A stretch of 64,000 nucleotides of DNA from positions 1 to 64,000 of the forward strand of contig NZ_SCVC01000021.1 in NCBI RefSeq assembly GCF_004297405.1, in the 5' to 3' direction. This document shows, piece by piece, positions 1 to 7,566 of the stretch. Every line of letters starts with the position of its first letter. Within the stretch, counting starts at the first letter, position 1. Made by a program: the position numbers and the translations under genes. This DNA comes from Reyranella sp. Lineage in GTDB: Bacteria > Pseudomonadota > Alphaproteobacteria > Reyranellales > Reyranellaceae. Under the pieces are notes generated by a model that was not told where the DNA came from, ran no database searches, and saw only the letters and a program-made list of their open reading frames with translations.

Positions 1-759
1 GGTGTTGGTCGAATAGCGCTGATGGAAGATCGCGAAGCGCGAGACGAAGCGCTCGTCGAGCAGGTCGGGATAGAAGGCCGACAGATGCTCGGCGAGGAAC
101 ATGCCCTTGTAGACGACCGAGCGGCACGAGAGCGAGCAGACGTAGAACTCGGCGATGTTCTCGGCGATCGCCGCCTTCTCCATGCGCCGGCGCAGGATGT
201 AGAGCTGCTTCTCGAACTCGCGGTTGTCGAGCTTGGCATCGCCGCGGCCGATCAGGATCTGTTCGATCTCCGGCCGCGTCTCGTTGGCCTTGGCGCCGAT
301 GGAGGAAATATCGACCGGTACCTGGCGCCAGCCCAGGATCGTGTGACCGAAACGCAGGATCTCGGTCTCGACGATGGTGCGGCAGCGTTCCTGCGCGCCG
401 AGATCGGTGCGCGGCAGGAACACCATGCCGACGGCGAGGCGGCCGACTTGCGGGAGCTCGCCGCTGGAGGCGCGGACATATTCCTTGAAGAAGTCCTGTG
501 GGATTTCGACGTGGATGCCCGCGCCGTCGCCGGTCTTGCCGTCGGCGTCGACGGCGCCCCGGTGCCACACGGCCTTCAACGCATCGATGCCCGCCGCGAC
601 CACGTCGCGGCGTCGCTTGCCGTCCAGCGCCACGACCAGACCGACGCCGCAGGAGTCGATCTCCTGGGCGGGGTTGTAGCCGTAGGCGTCGGTCAGCTTG
701 GCGGTCTCGTCCTGATAGTCGCGGACGAACTGCTTGGCATCAAAGGGACGTGCGGACAT
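1..759 (-). CDS. gltB: Glutamate synthase (NADPH) large subunit, N-terminal part (cut by window edge)
   Basis: The 253 readable codons are the class II glutamine amidotransferase domain of the glutamate synthase large subunit, which releases ammonia from glutamine and channels it to 2-oxoglutarate. The motif SCGVGLVVALDGK places the predicted N-terminal nucleophile at Cys37, so a 36-residue propeptide would be removed on maturation, as is known for bacterial GltB. Further family signatures are WHRGAVDADGKTGDGAGI and the final FHQRYSTNT. The frame stays open to the left edge, so the FMN and Fe-S parts lie outside. The start ATG is 24 bases after the tautomerase stop. The gene is the last visible member of the gltD-GST-tautomerase-gltB run. 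Confidence 0.95.
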   Translation of the reverse strand, partial: MSARPFDAKQFVRDYQDETAKLTDAYGYNPAQEIDSCGVGLVVALDGKRRRDVVAAGIDALKAVWHRGAVDADGKTGDGAGIHVEIPQDFFKEYVRASSGELPQVGRLAVGMVFLPRTDLGAQERCRTIVETEILRFGHTILGWRQVPVDISSIGAKANETRPEIEQILIGRGDAKLDNREFEKQLYILRRRMEKAAIAENIAEFYVCSLSCRSVVYKGMFLAEHLSAFYPDLLDERFVSRFAIFHQRYSTNT

Positions 760-783
760 GACGTCGTATCCTGAAAAAGAGGT

Positions 784-966
784 CTAGTCGGAGAACAGCT
801 TGCCGGCTTCGGCCCAGTTCTCTTTCTTGATGTCGGTGAGGACGATCTGCACGGCGTCGGGCGTGCAGCCGAGCGCGCGGCAGGTGCCGTCGGTCAGCTC
901 TTTCACCAGTTTTCGGCGCTGCTCGATCGTGCGGCCCTCGAACATCTGGACGTTGATCATCGGCAT
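784..966 (-). CDS. 4-oxalocrotonate tautomerase family protein
   Basis: This 60-residue protein starts MPMINVQMFEGRT; removal of Met would expose the catalytic Pro1 typical of the 4-oxalocrotonate tautomerase family, whose members are small oligomeric enzymes moving enol and keto double bonds. The conserved middle (EGRTIEQRRKLVKELTD) and length fit. GAGGGAGAAG lies just upstream as ribosome binding site and supports this start over the internal Met3. It sits 16 bases after a glutathione S-transferase gene and 24 bases before gltB, so it is probably cotranscribed with the glutamate synthase genes. The substrate cannot be told from sequence. Confidence 0.88.
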   Translation of the reverse strand: MPMINVQMFEGRTIEQRRKLVKELTDGTCRALGCTPDAVQIVLTDIKKENWAEAGKLFSD

Positions 967-982
967 TGTCTTCTCCCTCGGT

Positions 983-1594
983 TCAATTCTTGTGGCTGAT
1001 GGTGACGTGCTTCGGCTGGCCGGCGACCCGCGCCATCCAGGCGTTGATATTTGCATACTTCGACAGGTCGAACTCGCCCTCGTGCGCGACGTGCGTGTAG
1101 GCATAGAGCACGATGTCGGCGAGGCCGTAGCGATCGTCGACGAAGAAGCGGTGCGTCGCGAGATGCTTCTCCATGATGTCGAGCGCGGCATAGCCGCCCT
1201 TCATGCGGTTCGGCAGGTCCATCTCCTGCAGCGGTGAGAGCTTGGGTAGGTAGTGCTTCCAGAAGCGCGCCACGGCGACATAGGGCTCGTGGCTGTACTG
1301 CTCGAAGAACATCCACTGCAGCGTCTCGGCCCGCGCCTTGCGATCCTTGGGCGCGAGCGGCGTGCCGTCGGCGAGATACCAGATGATGGCACCGGACTCG
1401 GCCAGGAACGATCCGTCCTCGAGCTGCAGGGTCGGAATGCGGCCGTTGGGGTTGCGCGCCAGGAATTCCGGCGTGCGCGTCTCGCCCTTCAGGATGTCGC
1501 ACTCGATGAGCTTGTAGGGCAGGTCGAGCGCGGCCAGCACGAGCCGCACTTTGTAGCCGTTGCCGGAGTCCATGTAGTCGTAGAGCGTCAGCAT
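983..1594 (-). CDS. Glutathione S-transferase family protein
   Basis: A 203-residue cytosolic GST: thioredoxin-like N-terminal domain (residues 1 to about 78) with NPNGRIPTL containing the cis-proline and ESGAIIWYLA carrying the Glu-Ser that binds the glutathione gamma-glutamyl group, followed by an all-helical C-terminal domain. The N-terminal YDYMDSGNGYKVRLVL offers Tyr/Ser candidates for thiolate activation. It starts 4 bases after the gltD stop, so translation is probably coupled to gltD. GSTs of this type conjugate or reduce electrophiles; the substrate is unknown. Confidence 0.9.
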   Translation of the reverse strand: MLTLYDYMDSGNGYKVRLVLAALDLPYKLIECDILKGETRTPEFLARNPNGRIPTLQLEDGSFLAESGAIIWYLADGTPLAPKDRKARAETLQWMFFEQYSHEPYVAVARFWKHYLPKLSPLQEMDLPNRMKGGYAALDIMEKHLATHRFFVDDRYGLADIVLYAYTHVAHEGEFDLSKYANINAWMARVAGQPKHVTISHKN

Positions 1595-1598
1595 CTGC

Positions 1599-3041
1599 TC
1601 ACTCCGCCGCGATGCGTTGCGCCGCTTGCACCTTGGTCGTCAGGTAGGAATGGATGCGCTCGGCGGCGTCGCGGCCATCGCGCACCGCCCACACCACCAG
1701 CGAAGCGCCGCGCACGATGTCGCCGGCGGCGAACACGCCGTCGAGATTGGTCATCATGCTGCGCCAATCGATCTTGAGCGTGCCCCAGCCGGTCACGCCG
1801 AGGTCGGGCGCGGCCAGCATCGCTGGCAGGTCTTCGGGATCGAAACCCAGTGCCATCAGCACGAGGTCGGCCTCGATGTTGAAGTGGCTGTTGGGAATCT
1901 CCTGCGGCATCTGGCGGCCCGAAGCGTCGGGCATGCCGAGATGGATGCGCACGGTGCGGACGTGGCTCACAGCGTCCTTGCCGAGGAAAGCCTGCGGGGT
2001 GGAGAGCCAGACGAACTCCACCCCTTCTTCTTCCGCGTGCTTCACCTCGCGCTGCGAGCCCGGCATGTTGGCGCGGTCGCGGCGATAGAGGCACTTCACG
2101 GACTTGGCGCCCTGGCGGACGGCGGTGCGCACGCAATCCATCGCCGTGTCGCCGCCACCGATCACCACGACATTCTTATCCTTGGCGTCGAGCAGGCCCG
2201 ATTCGAACGCGGCAGTCATCTCGCCGAGACCGTGCCGGTTGGAGGTGGTGAGGTAGTCGAGTGCGGCAGCGATGCCGGTGAGGCCGACGCCGGGCGCGGC
2301 GATGTCGCGCGCCTTGTAGACGCCGGTCGCGACCAGCACGGCCTGATGGCGGTCGCGCAGCTCCTCGAGCGTGACATCGCGGCCGACTTCGCAGTTCAGG
2401 TGGAAGGTGACCTTGGAGTCGCGCAGGAGCTTCTCGCGACGCTGCACGATCTCCTTCTCGAGCTTGAAGTTCGGGATGCCGTAGATCAGCAGGCCGCCGA
2501 CCCTGTCGTAGCGGTCGTAGACCGCGACCTGATAGCCCTTGCGGCGCAGTTGCTCGGCGGCGGCCAGGCCGGCGGGGCCTGCGCCGACGATGCCGATGCT
2601 CTCCGGCCGCTCGCGCCGCGGCTGGATCGGCTTCACCCAGCCGCGATCCCAGGCCGTGTCGGTGATGTACTTTTCGACCGAGCCAATGGTGACGGACTCG
2701 AAACCCTTCTCGATGACGCAGTTGCCTTCGCAGAGGCGGTCCTGCGGGCAGATGCGGCCGCAGATCTCCGGGAAGTTGTTGGTCGCCGAGGAGAGTTCGT
2801 AGGCCTCGTCGAGCCGGCCTTCCGCCGTGAGCTTCAGCCAGTCGGGGATGTTGTTGTGCAGCGGGCAGTGCACCTGACAGAAGGGCACGCCGCATTGCGA
2901 GCAGCGGGCAGCCTGTTCGGCTGCCTTGTCCCGGGCATAGCGCTCGTAGATCTCGTCGAAGTCGCGACGGCGCTCGGCAGCCGGCCGCTTGTCGGGCATG
3001 GCTTGTGGCGTTCCGACGAACTTCAGCATCCTTTCGGCCAT
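1599..3041 (-). CDS. gltD: Glutamate synthase (NADPH) small subunit
   Basis: 480 residues, normal length for GltD, the NADPH-oxidising subunit that passes electrons to GltB. Cysteines at 47, 50, 55 and 59 (CSQCGVPFCQVHC) and at 94, 98, 104 and 108 form the two N-terminal [4Fe-4S] cluster motifs. VGAGPAGLAAAEQL near residue 152 is the FAD Rossmann motif, and VVIGGGDTAMDCVRTA the NADPH site. GVFAAGDIVRGASLVVWAVRDG near the C-terminus is the usual second FAD contact. An AT-rich leader with a candidate promoter precedes it. The gene is first in the run gltD-GST-tautomerase-gltB, the reverse of the common gltB-gltD order. Confidence 0.97.
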   Translation of the reverse strand: MAERMLKFVGTPQAMPDKRPAAERRRDFDEIYERYARDKAAEQAARCSQCGVPFCQVHCPLHNNIPDWLKLTAEGRLDEAYELSSATNNFPEICGRICPQDRLCEGNCVIEKGFESVTIGSVEKYITDTAWDRGWVKPIQPRRERPESIGIVGAGPAGLAAAEQLRRKGYQVAVYDRYDRVGGLLIYGIPNFKLEKEIVQRREKLLRDSKVTFHLNCEVGRDVTLEELRDRHQAVLVATGVYKARDIAAPGVGLTGIAAALDYLTTSNRHGLGEMTAAFESGLLDAKDKNVVVIGGGDTAMDCVRTAVRQGAKSVKCLYRRDRANMPGSQREVKHAEEEGVEFVWLSTPQAFLGKDAVSHVRTVRIHLGMPDASGRQMPQEIPNSHFNIEADLVLMALGFDPEDLPAMLAAPDLGVTGWGTLKIDWRSMMTNLDGVFAAGDIVRGASLVVWAVRDGRDAAERIHSYLTTKVQAAQRIAAE

Positions 3042-3121
3042 CCCCGGCCTCCTCGGACAGATTGTGAAATTTTATTACGCAAGAAGCGCGCCGACCGCGC
3101 CTTTGCTGCGTTGTTGATCCG

Positions 3122-3150
3122 CTTAGACCATGTCAGCCAACAATAGTCAA
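3122..3150 (-). promoter_or_regulatory. Candidate sigma-70-type promoter for gltD
   Basis: Read on the minus strand, TTGACT (3145-3150) and TCTAAG (3122-3127) are separated by exactly 17 bases, about 80 bases ahead of the gltD start. The surrounding 250 bases are far richer in A and T than the coding sequence. This is a pattern match only; no transcription start is known. Confidence 0.4.
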
Positions 3151-3164
3151 TAATACTGACCTAT
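3143..3164. promoter_or_regulatory. Imperfect palindrome over the gltD -35 element
   Basis: ATAGTCA, 7 bases, then TGACCTAT form an inverted repeat with one extra base in the second arm. It overlaps the candidate -35 box of the gltD promoter, where a repressor or activator could bind. The protein is not identifiable from the window. Confidence 0.3.
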
Positions 3165-3295
3165 TATGAATCGTCCTCTGTCGCGAAAGTAAATCTAGCT
3201 CATTACGAGATTCGAACAGAGCGATTATATTTCCAATATGGGACTATTATTCCAAACCGAGCGGCATGCCCCAAAAAATCCAATAATTTCAGCTA

Positions 3296-4249
3296 TTAAG
3301 CTGGCGCGTGATTGTTGTAGCGACCGCGGAGCCGATAGCGGTCGAGGTACATCGGCAGGATCGCCTCCGCTGCCGTCGGCTCGATCCCCAGCTCCGCCAG
3401 CCCAGGCGCTCCCGGTCGCGCGACATTGTCCGCCGTGAGCAGGCCCACCTGATCATAGGTAAGCGGCGGCACCGGCAGGAACTCGGCGAAGAAGCCCGCG
3501 ATCTTCATCAAGCCGGCCGGCACGCCGACGATTGGCTTCTGTCGGTCGATCACGCGCAAGGTAAGCGCGGCAATCTCGCGATAGGTGTAGACGCGGGGCC
3601 CGCCCAGCTCGAACACGGTCTTGGCCGTCTCGGGACGTGCCAAGACAGCCGCAACGGCGCTGCCGACATCGCCCACGAACACCGGCTGCACCTTCGCCGA
3701 GCCGTCGCCGACGACCGGCAGGAACGGCGCTTGGGCGGCAATCTGCGCGATGCGATTGAACATCACGTCTTCCGGCCCGAACACGACGCTCGGCCGCAGG
3801 ATCGTGGCGTTTCCGAAGCCCGAGATGATTGCGTCCTCGGCCTCGACCTTGGAGCGGACGTACTTGTTCGGTGAATTACGATGCTCCGCACCGACACCGG
3901 AAATATGCACCAGGCGCTGCACGCCCGCGGCGCGCGAGGCTTCGGCGATGGCGCGAGCACCGGCCACGTGGACCGACTGATAACGCTGACGACCACGTTG
4001 GAACGGAATGCCAGCGGCATTGACCACGGCCTGGCTGCCCGCAACGGCTGCCGCTACCGACGCAGGAACACGCAAGTTGGTGCGCATCACCGTTATCTGA
4101 CCGACGTCGCCCGCCGTCTTGGTGCGCTCCGCCAGCTCGATGCGGCGGCAGGCCACGCGGACCAGCAGCCCCTCCTGCGCCAGTGCCCGCACGATGGCGC
4201 GGCCGACGAAGCCGCTGCCGCCAAAAACCGTGACCTGCTTGATGCTCAT
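3296..4249 (-). CDS. Complex I NDUFA9-like NAD(P)-binding protein (atypical SDR)
   Basis: 317 residues with an N-terminal Rossmann motif VFGGSGFVGRAIVRAL and the extended/atypical SDR pattern found in the NDUFA9 subunit family: LVHISGVGA in the middle, then YVRSKVEAEDAI and ILRPSVVFGPEDVMFNRIA. In mitochondria NDUFA9 is an accessory NADPH-binding subunit of complex I; in alphaproteobacteria this relative is usually a stand-alone gene, and its role is inferred rather than demonstrated. No strong Shine-Dalgarno sequence precedes the ATG. Downstream lies the AT-rich leader of gltD. A generic NAD-dependent epimerase is the alternative label. Confidence 0.85.
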   Translation of the reverse strand: MSIKQVTVFGGSGFVGRAIVRALAQEGLLVRVACRRIELAERTKTAGDVGQITVMRTNLRVPASVAAAVAGSQAVVNAAGIPFQRGRQRYQSVHVAGARAIAEASRAAGVQRLVHISGVGAEHRNSPNKYVRSKVEAEDAIISGFGNATILRPSVVFGPEDVMFNRIAQIAAQAPFLPVVGDGSAKVQPVFVGDVGSAVAAVLARPETAKTVFELGGPRVYTYREIAALTLRVIDRQKPIVGVPAGLMKIAGFFAEFLPVPPLTYDQVGLLTADNVARPGAPGLAELGIEPTAAEAILPMYLDRYRLRGRYNNHAPA

Positions 4250-4350
4250 GGTGGTGCCTATAGCTCAATGGACAGAAGGCGCAAAGGCACTGTGGTTGAC
4301 ATCTGCGCGGCCTCGCCCTAACTCAGCGCCCGCACTAGCCCGCATGCCGT

Positions 4351-4435
<85 letters not shown>

Positions 4436-4461
4436 TGCAGGGCAGTCGGGACACCCTATAG

Positions 4462-5073
4462 ATGGCGATCAGTCTTCACCGCGGCGACCTTCCGGCGGAT
4501 CTTTCGTTCGGATCGATCGTGGCCATCGACACCGAGACGATGGGCCTCAATCCGCATCGCGATCGGCTCTGTCTGGTTCAGCTTTCGGGAGGCGACGGCA
4601 ACGCCCATCTCGTCCAGATCCCGCGTGGCCCCTACAAGGCGCCGCGGCTTGCGGCTTTGCTCGCTGATCCGAAGGTCCTGAAGCTCTTTCATTTCGGCCG
4701 ATTCGACATCGCTGTCCTCGAGCATGCGCTCGGCGTGCGGTGTGAGCCGGTCTACTGCACCAAGATCGCGGCGCGGCTGGTGCGTACCTTCACCGACCGG
4801 TTCGGCCTCAAGGACCTGTGCCGCGAACTGCTGGGCGTCGACCTGTCCAAGCAGCAGCAGACGTCCGACTGGGGGGCAGACACCCTAACGGACGAGCAAC
4901 TCGCTTATGCTGCGTCGGATGTCCTGCATCTGCATGCCCTCAAGGCAAGGCTCGATGCGCTCCTGGAGCGCGAGGGGCGGCGGGAGTTGGCCGAGGCGGC
5001 GTTCAAGTTCCTGCCTGTCCGCGCGCGGCTGGACGTGGCGGGCTGGCCGGAGACGGACATTTTCGCACACTGA
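4462..5073 (+). CDS. rnd: Ribonuclease D-like 3'-5' exonuclease (single-domain)
   Basis: 203 residues forming only the DEDDy exonuclease fold: Asp23 and Glu25 in IDTETMGLN, Asp82 in HFGRFDIAVL, and Tyr149 with Asp153 in YAASDVLHL are the metal-binding and catalytic residues. RNase D trims the 3' ends of tRNA precursors. The HRDC domains of the enterobacterial enzyme are absent; short forms like this are common in alphaproteobacteria. It starts 26 bases after the tRNA-Leu gene, a suggestive but unproven pairing of substrate and enzyme. The Shine-Dalgarno match is weak. rpoN follows after a sigma-54 promoter. Confidence 0.9.
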   Translation: MAISLHRGDLPADLSFGSIVAIDTETMGLNPHRDRLCLVQLSGGDGNAHLVQIPRGPYKAPRLAALLADPKVLKLFHFGRFDIAVLEHALGVRCEPVYCTKIAARLVRTFTDRFGLKDLCRELLGVDLSKQQQTSDWGADTLTDEQLAYAASDVLHLHALKARLDALLEREGRRELAEAAFKFLPVRARLDVAGWPETDIFAH

Positions 5074-5092
5074 AACAGGATCTGTGCTGACT

Positions 5093-5109
5093 TTGGCACG
5101 CTTCTTGCT
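5093..5109 (+). promoter_or_regulatory. Consensus sigma-54 (-24/-12) promoter in front of rpoN
   Basis: TTGGCACG, 4 bases, then TTGCT matches the sigma-54 consensus at every defined position. The invariant GG (5095-5096) and GC (5107-5108) are spaced by the required 10 bases. The predicted transcription start is about 35 bases before the rpoN ATG at 5156. I see no upstream activator site with confidence; rnd occupies the upstream region. Confidence 0.8.
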
Positions 5110-5155
5110 CTAGACCTGTCATCGGGGGTCCGGTCGACCTCCGGGTGGGGGTCAT

Positions 5156-6694
5156 ATGCGTATCGGTCCGAGTCTCATCCTCACGTCACGCCAGGCCCTG
5201 GCGATGACTCCGCAGCTGCAGCAGGCGATCAAGCTGCTGCAATTTTCGCACCTGGAACTGGCCGCCTTCATCCAGCAGGAGCTCGAAAAGAACCCCCTGC
5301 TCCAGGAGGGCGCGGCCGAAGACGGACCGGTCGCCGAGATCGAGATGCCAACCCCTGAACCGGTCGGCGACACGGCAGAAGCGCTGGCCGCCGCGTCCCC
5401 GGCGCTGGCAGATGCCGATGACCGTTGGACCCGCGAACATGCAGATCGCGGCGGCGATGGCGCTGCAAGCCGCACCGCCGGCCGCGAGGATGCTCCCGAT
5501 GCCCTGGACTTCGTCGCCGAGCGCCAGCGCTCGCTCGCCGTCCATGTGCTCGAACAGCTCGAACTCCTGTTCAAGGATCCGGTGGAGCGGCGCATCGCGC
5601 TGAAGCTCGCCGAAGGTCTCGACGATGCCGGCTACTGCCGCCTCGATGCGGCCGCCGTTGCCGAAGCCGTCGCGACCGACATCGCCGTCGTCGAGGTGAT
5701 CTGGGCGCGATTGCGTCAGATGGAGCCGGCCGGCCTCTTCGCGCGCACCATTGCCGAGTGCCTCGGCGCCCAGCTCGCCGAGCGCAACCGCCTCGATCCG
5801 GCGATGCAAGCGCTGCTCGACAATCTCGACCTCGTGGCAGCTGGCGAACTTGGCCAGTTGCGCCGGCGGTGCGGCGTCGACGACGAGGATCTGCGCGACA
5901 TGCTGGCCGAGCTGCGTACGCTCGATCCGCGTCCCGGCCAGGCTTTCACCTACGAGCCGATCCAGCCGGTAGCGCCCGATATCTATCTGCGTCCGGCGAA
6001 GGATCCCGAGACCGGCGAAGAAGGCTGGCACATCGAACTCAACACCGATGCGCTGCCCAAGGTGCTGGTCGATCGCCACTACCACGCGACTTTGATGAAG
6101 GGCGCGCGCGTCAAGACCGATCGCGATTTCGTCGCCGAGCGTTTCCAGTCGGCCAATTGGCTGGTGAAGACCCTAGAGCAGCGCGCCACGACCATCCTCA
6201 AGGTCGCCCGCGAGATCGTGCGCCAGCAGGACGGTTTCTTCCGTCATGGCGTCAGCGCGCTGAAGCCGTTGGTGCTGCGCGACATCGCCGTCGCCACCGA
6301 GCTGCACGAAAGTACGGTGAGCCGCGTCACTTCCAACAAGTACATCGCTACGCCGCGCGGCATCTTCGAGCTGAAGTACTTCTTCACGTCGGCGCTGCCG
6401 GCGCGTACGCCGGGCGTCGTCGTCTCATCGGAGTCGGTGCGGTCGCGCATCCGCCATCTCGTGGGCAGCGAGAACGCACGCCAGCCGCTGAGCGACGATC
6501 GCATCGTCGACTTGCTGAAGGGCGAGGGCATCGAGATCGCGCGCCGCACCGTCGCCAAGTATCGCGAAGCCATGCGCATTCCGTCGTCTTCCGAGCGTCG
6601 TCGGTTGGGCCGGCTGGGCATGAGCCGCCAGATGCCCTCGGCGATGCCGGGTGCAGCTCTCGCTGCCCAGGCGCTGACCGGTCCGGCCGACTGA
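5156..6694 (+). CDS. rpoN: RNA polymerase sigma-54 factor
   Basis: 512 residues with the three RpoN parts. Region I is a Gln/Leu-rich start (SLILTSRQALAMTPQLQQAIKLLQFSHLEL) that contacts activator ATPases. An acidic region II and the core-binding domain follow. The C-terminal DNA-binding domain ends in the RpoN box ARRTVAKYRE at residues 462-471, which reads the -24 element. A roughly 40-residue tail follows the box. Sigma-54 directs nitrogen and carbon stress genes and needs an ATP-hydrolysing activator. The gene has its own sigma-54 promoter at 5093-5109, implying autoregulation. ptsN follows, but no hpf/raiA gene lies between them. Confidence 0.97.
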   Translation: MRIGPSLILTSRQALAMTPQLQQAIKLLQFSHLELAAFIQQELEKNPLLQEGAAEDGPVAEIEMPTPEPVGDTAEALAAASPALADADDRWTREHADRGGDGAASRTAGREDAPDALDFVAERQRSLAVHVLEQLELLFKDPVERRIALKLAEGLDDAGYCRLDAAAVAEAVATDIAVVEVIWARLRQMEPAGLFARTIAECLGAQLAERNRLDPAMQALLDNLDLVAAGELGQLRRRCGVDDEDLRDMLAELRTLDPRPGQAFTYEPIQPVAPDIYLRPAKDPETGEEGWHIELNTDALPKVLVDRHYHATLMKGARVKTDRDFVAERFQSANWLVKTLEQRATTILKVAREIVRQQDGFFRHGVSALKPLVLRDIAVATELHESTVSRVTSNKYIATPRGIFELKYFFTSALPARTPGVVVSSESVRSRIRHLVGSENARQPLSDDRIVDLLKGEGIEIARRTVAKYREAMRIPSSSERRRLGRLGMSRQMPSAMPGAALAAQALTGPAD

Positions 6695-6725
6695 CACGAG
6701 GGTCTGCGGCCGTGCGAACCCTCCC

Positions 6726-6754
6726 TTGACCCGCCCGAGGGACACGCCTATAGG
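6726..6754 (+). promoter_or_regulatory. Sigma-70-type promoter for ptsN
   Basis: TTGACC (6726-6731), a 17-base spacer and TATAGG (6749-6754) make a good housekeeping promoter in the rpoN-ptsN gap, about 57 bases before the ptsN start. It would let ptsN be expressed independently of rpoN readthrough. Confidence 0.6.
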
Positions 6755-6810
6755 GGCGCACCCCTCGCAGGGCGAATCGAGTTCGTGCCCGCTAACCCTT
6801 TGGTGATATT

Positions 6811-7281
6811 GTGGAAATTGTCGATTTGCTGTCCGGCCCGGATGCCGTTCTGGCAAGCGTCAAGGCATCCGGCAAGAAAGCGCTCCTGGCCGAACTGGCC
6901 GCCCGCGCCGCCAATGTCTTCAAGATCGACGAACGCAAATTGTTCGACCGCCTGCTCGAGCGTGAGCGCTTGGGCTCGACCGGCATCGGTGGTGGCATCG
7001 CCATTCCGCACGGCCGGCTCGCCTCGGTTCCGAAGCCGGTCGGGCTGTTCGCACGCCTGGCCCACCCCGTCGATTTCGATGCGATCGACGAGCGTCCGGT
7101 CGATATCGTTTTCCTGCTCGTGACGCCCGAGGGCGCGGGCGCAGACCATCTCAAGGCGCTGGCCCGCGTTTCGCGGTTGCTGCGCGACCGCAGCCTCGTC
7201 GAGAAGCTGCGGGCGACCGACAAGGCCGAAGCGCTCTATGCGCTGTTGGTCGAGTCAGTCCAGGCGCAGAGCGCCGCCTAG
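6811..7281 (+). CDS. ptsN: PTS IIA-like nitrogen-regulatory protein (EIIA-Ntr)
   Basis: 156 residues of the fructose/mannitol-type EIIA fold. His67 in GGIAIPHGRL is the phosphorylation site that receives phosphate from NPr. ERLGSTGIGGGIAIPHGR and the C-terminal LLRDRSLVEKLRATDKAEALY fit EIIA-Ntr, which links PTS phosphorylation state to nitrogen, potassium and PHA regulation in proteobacteria. A GTG start at 6811 fits the family N-terminus (MEIVDLL); upstream TTG and GTG codons are in frame but less likely. It is next to rpoN as usual. Confidence 0.95.
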   Translation: MEIVDLLSGPDAVLASVKASGKKALLAELAARAANVFKIDERKLFDRLLERERLGSTGIGGGIAIPHGRLASVPKPVGLFARLAHPVDFDAIDERPVDIVFLLVTPEGAGADHLKALARVSRLLRDRSLVEKLRATDKAEALYALLVESVQAQSAA

Positions 7282-7306
7282 GGCACTCTGCGCGCTGCGT
7301 CCGCTT

Positions 7307-7528
7307 TTAGTGAACCAGCGCGGGCTCGAGTTCGTGCTGGCGGATGAGCGCCTGGGCGATCTCCACTGAAGGCGCTGCGGCCATCGGCTTGCCGTCGGCG
7401 GAGAAGATGCCGATTGCGTGCGCGCCGTCAGGCAGGTTGATCGCCTTCACGTAGGCGATCTGCTCGGAGCCGAGACTGAGAAAGGCCTCTTCGGCGAGGG
7501 GTTTGAACACAACTTCGTTGTTTTCCAT
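7307..7528 (-). CDS. DUF1150 family small protein
   Basis: 73 residues starting MENNEVVFKPLAEEAFLSLG, with a strong AAGGAGG ribosome binding site 5 bases upstream that decides this start over an in-frame TTG 24 bases earlier. The family is known from alphaproteobacteria, usually beside small heat-shock protein genes, as here. No function has been established that I can name. It lies 38 bases after the Hsp20 stop and is probably cotranscribed with it under the heat-shock promoter at 8092-8119. Confidence 0.85.
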   Translation of the reverse strand: MENNEVVFKPLAEEAFLSLGSEQIAYVKAINLPDGAHAIGIFSADGKPMAAAPSVEIAQALIRQHELEPALVH

Positions 7529-7566
7529 GGCTACCTCCTTGGCAGCAGTCAACGCGAGCCCGCCGT

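Noticed and set aside
22..774. Long plus-strand open frame over the gltB region
   Set aside because: It lies antisense to a clear GltB N-terminus and its translation is low-complexity Arg/Ala/Asp sequence typical of reverse-strand frames in GC-rich DNA.
6698..6723. GAGGGT...ACCCTC inverted repeat after rpoN as a terminator
   Set aside because: Only six base pairs with a 14-base loop and no T-run; the following promoter explains the interval better.
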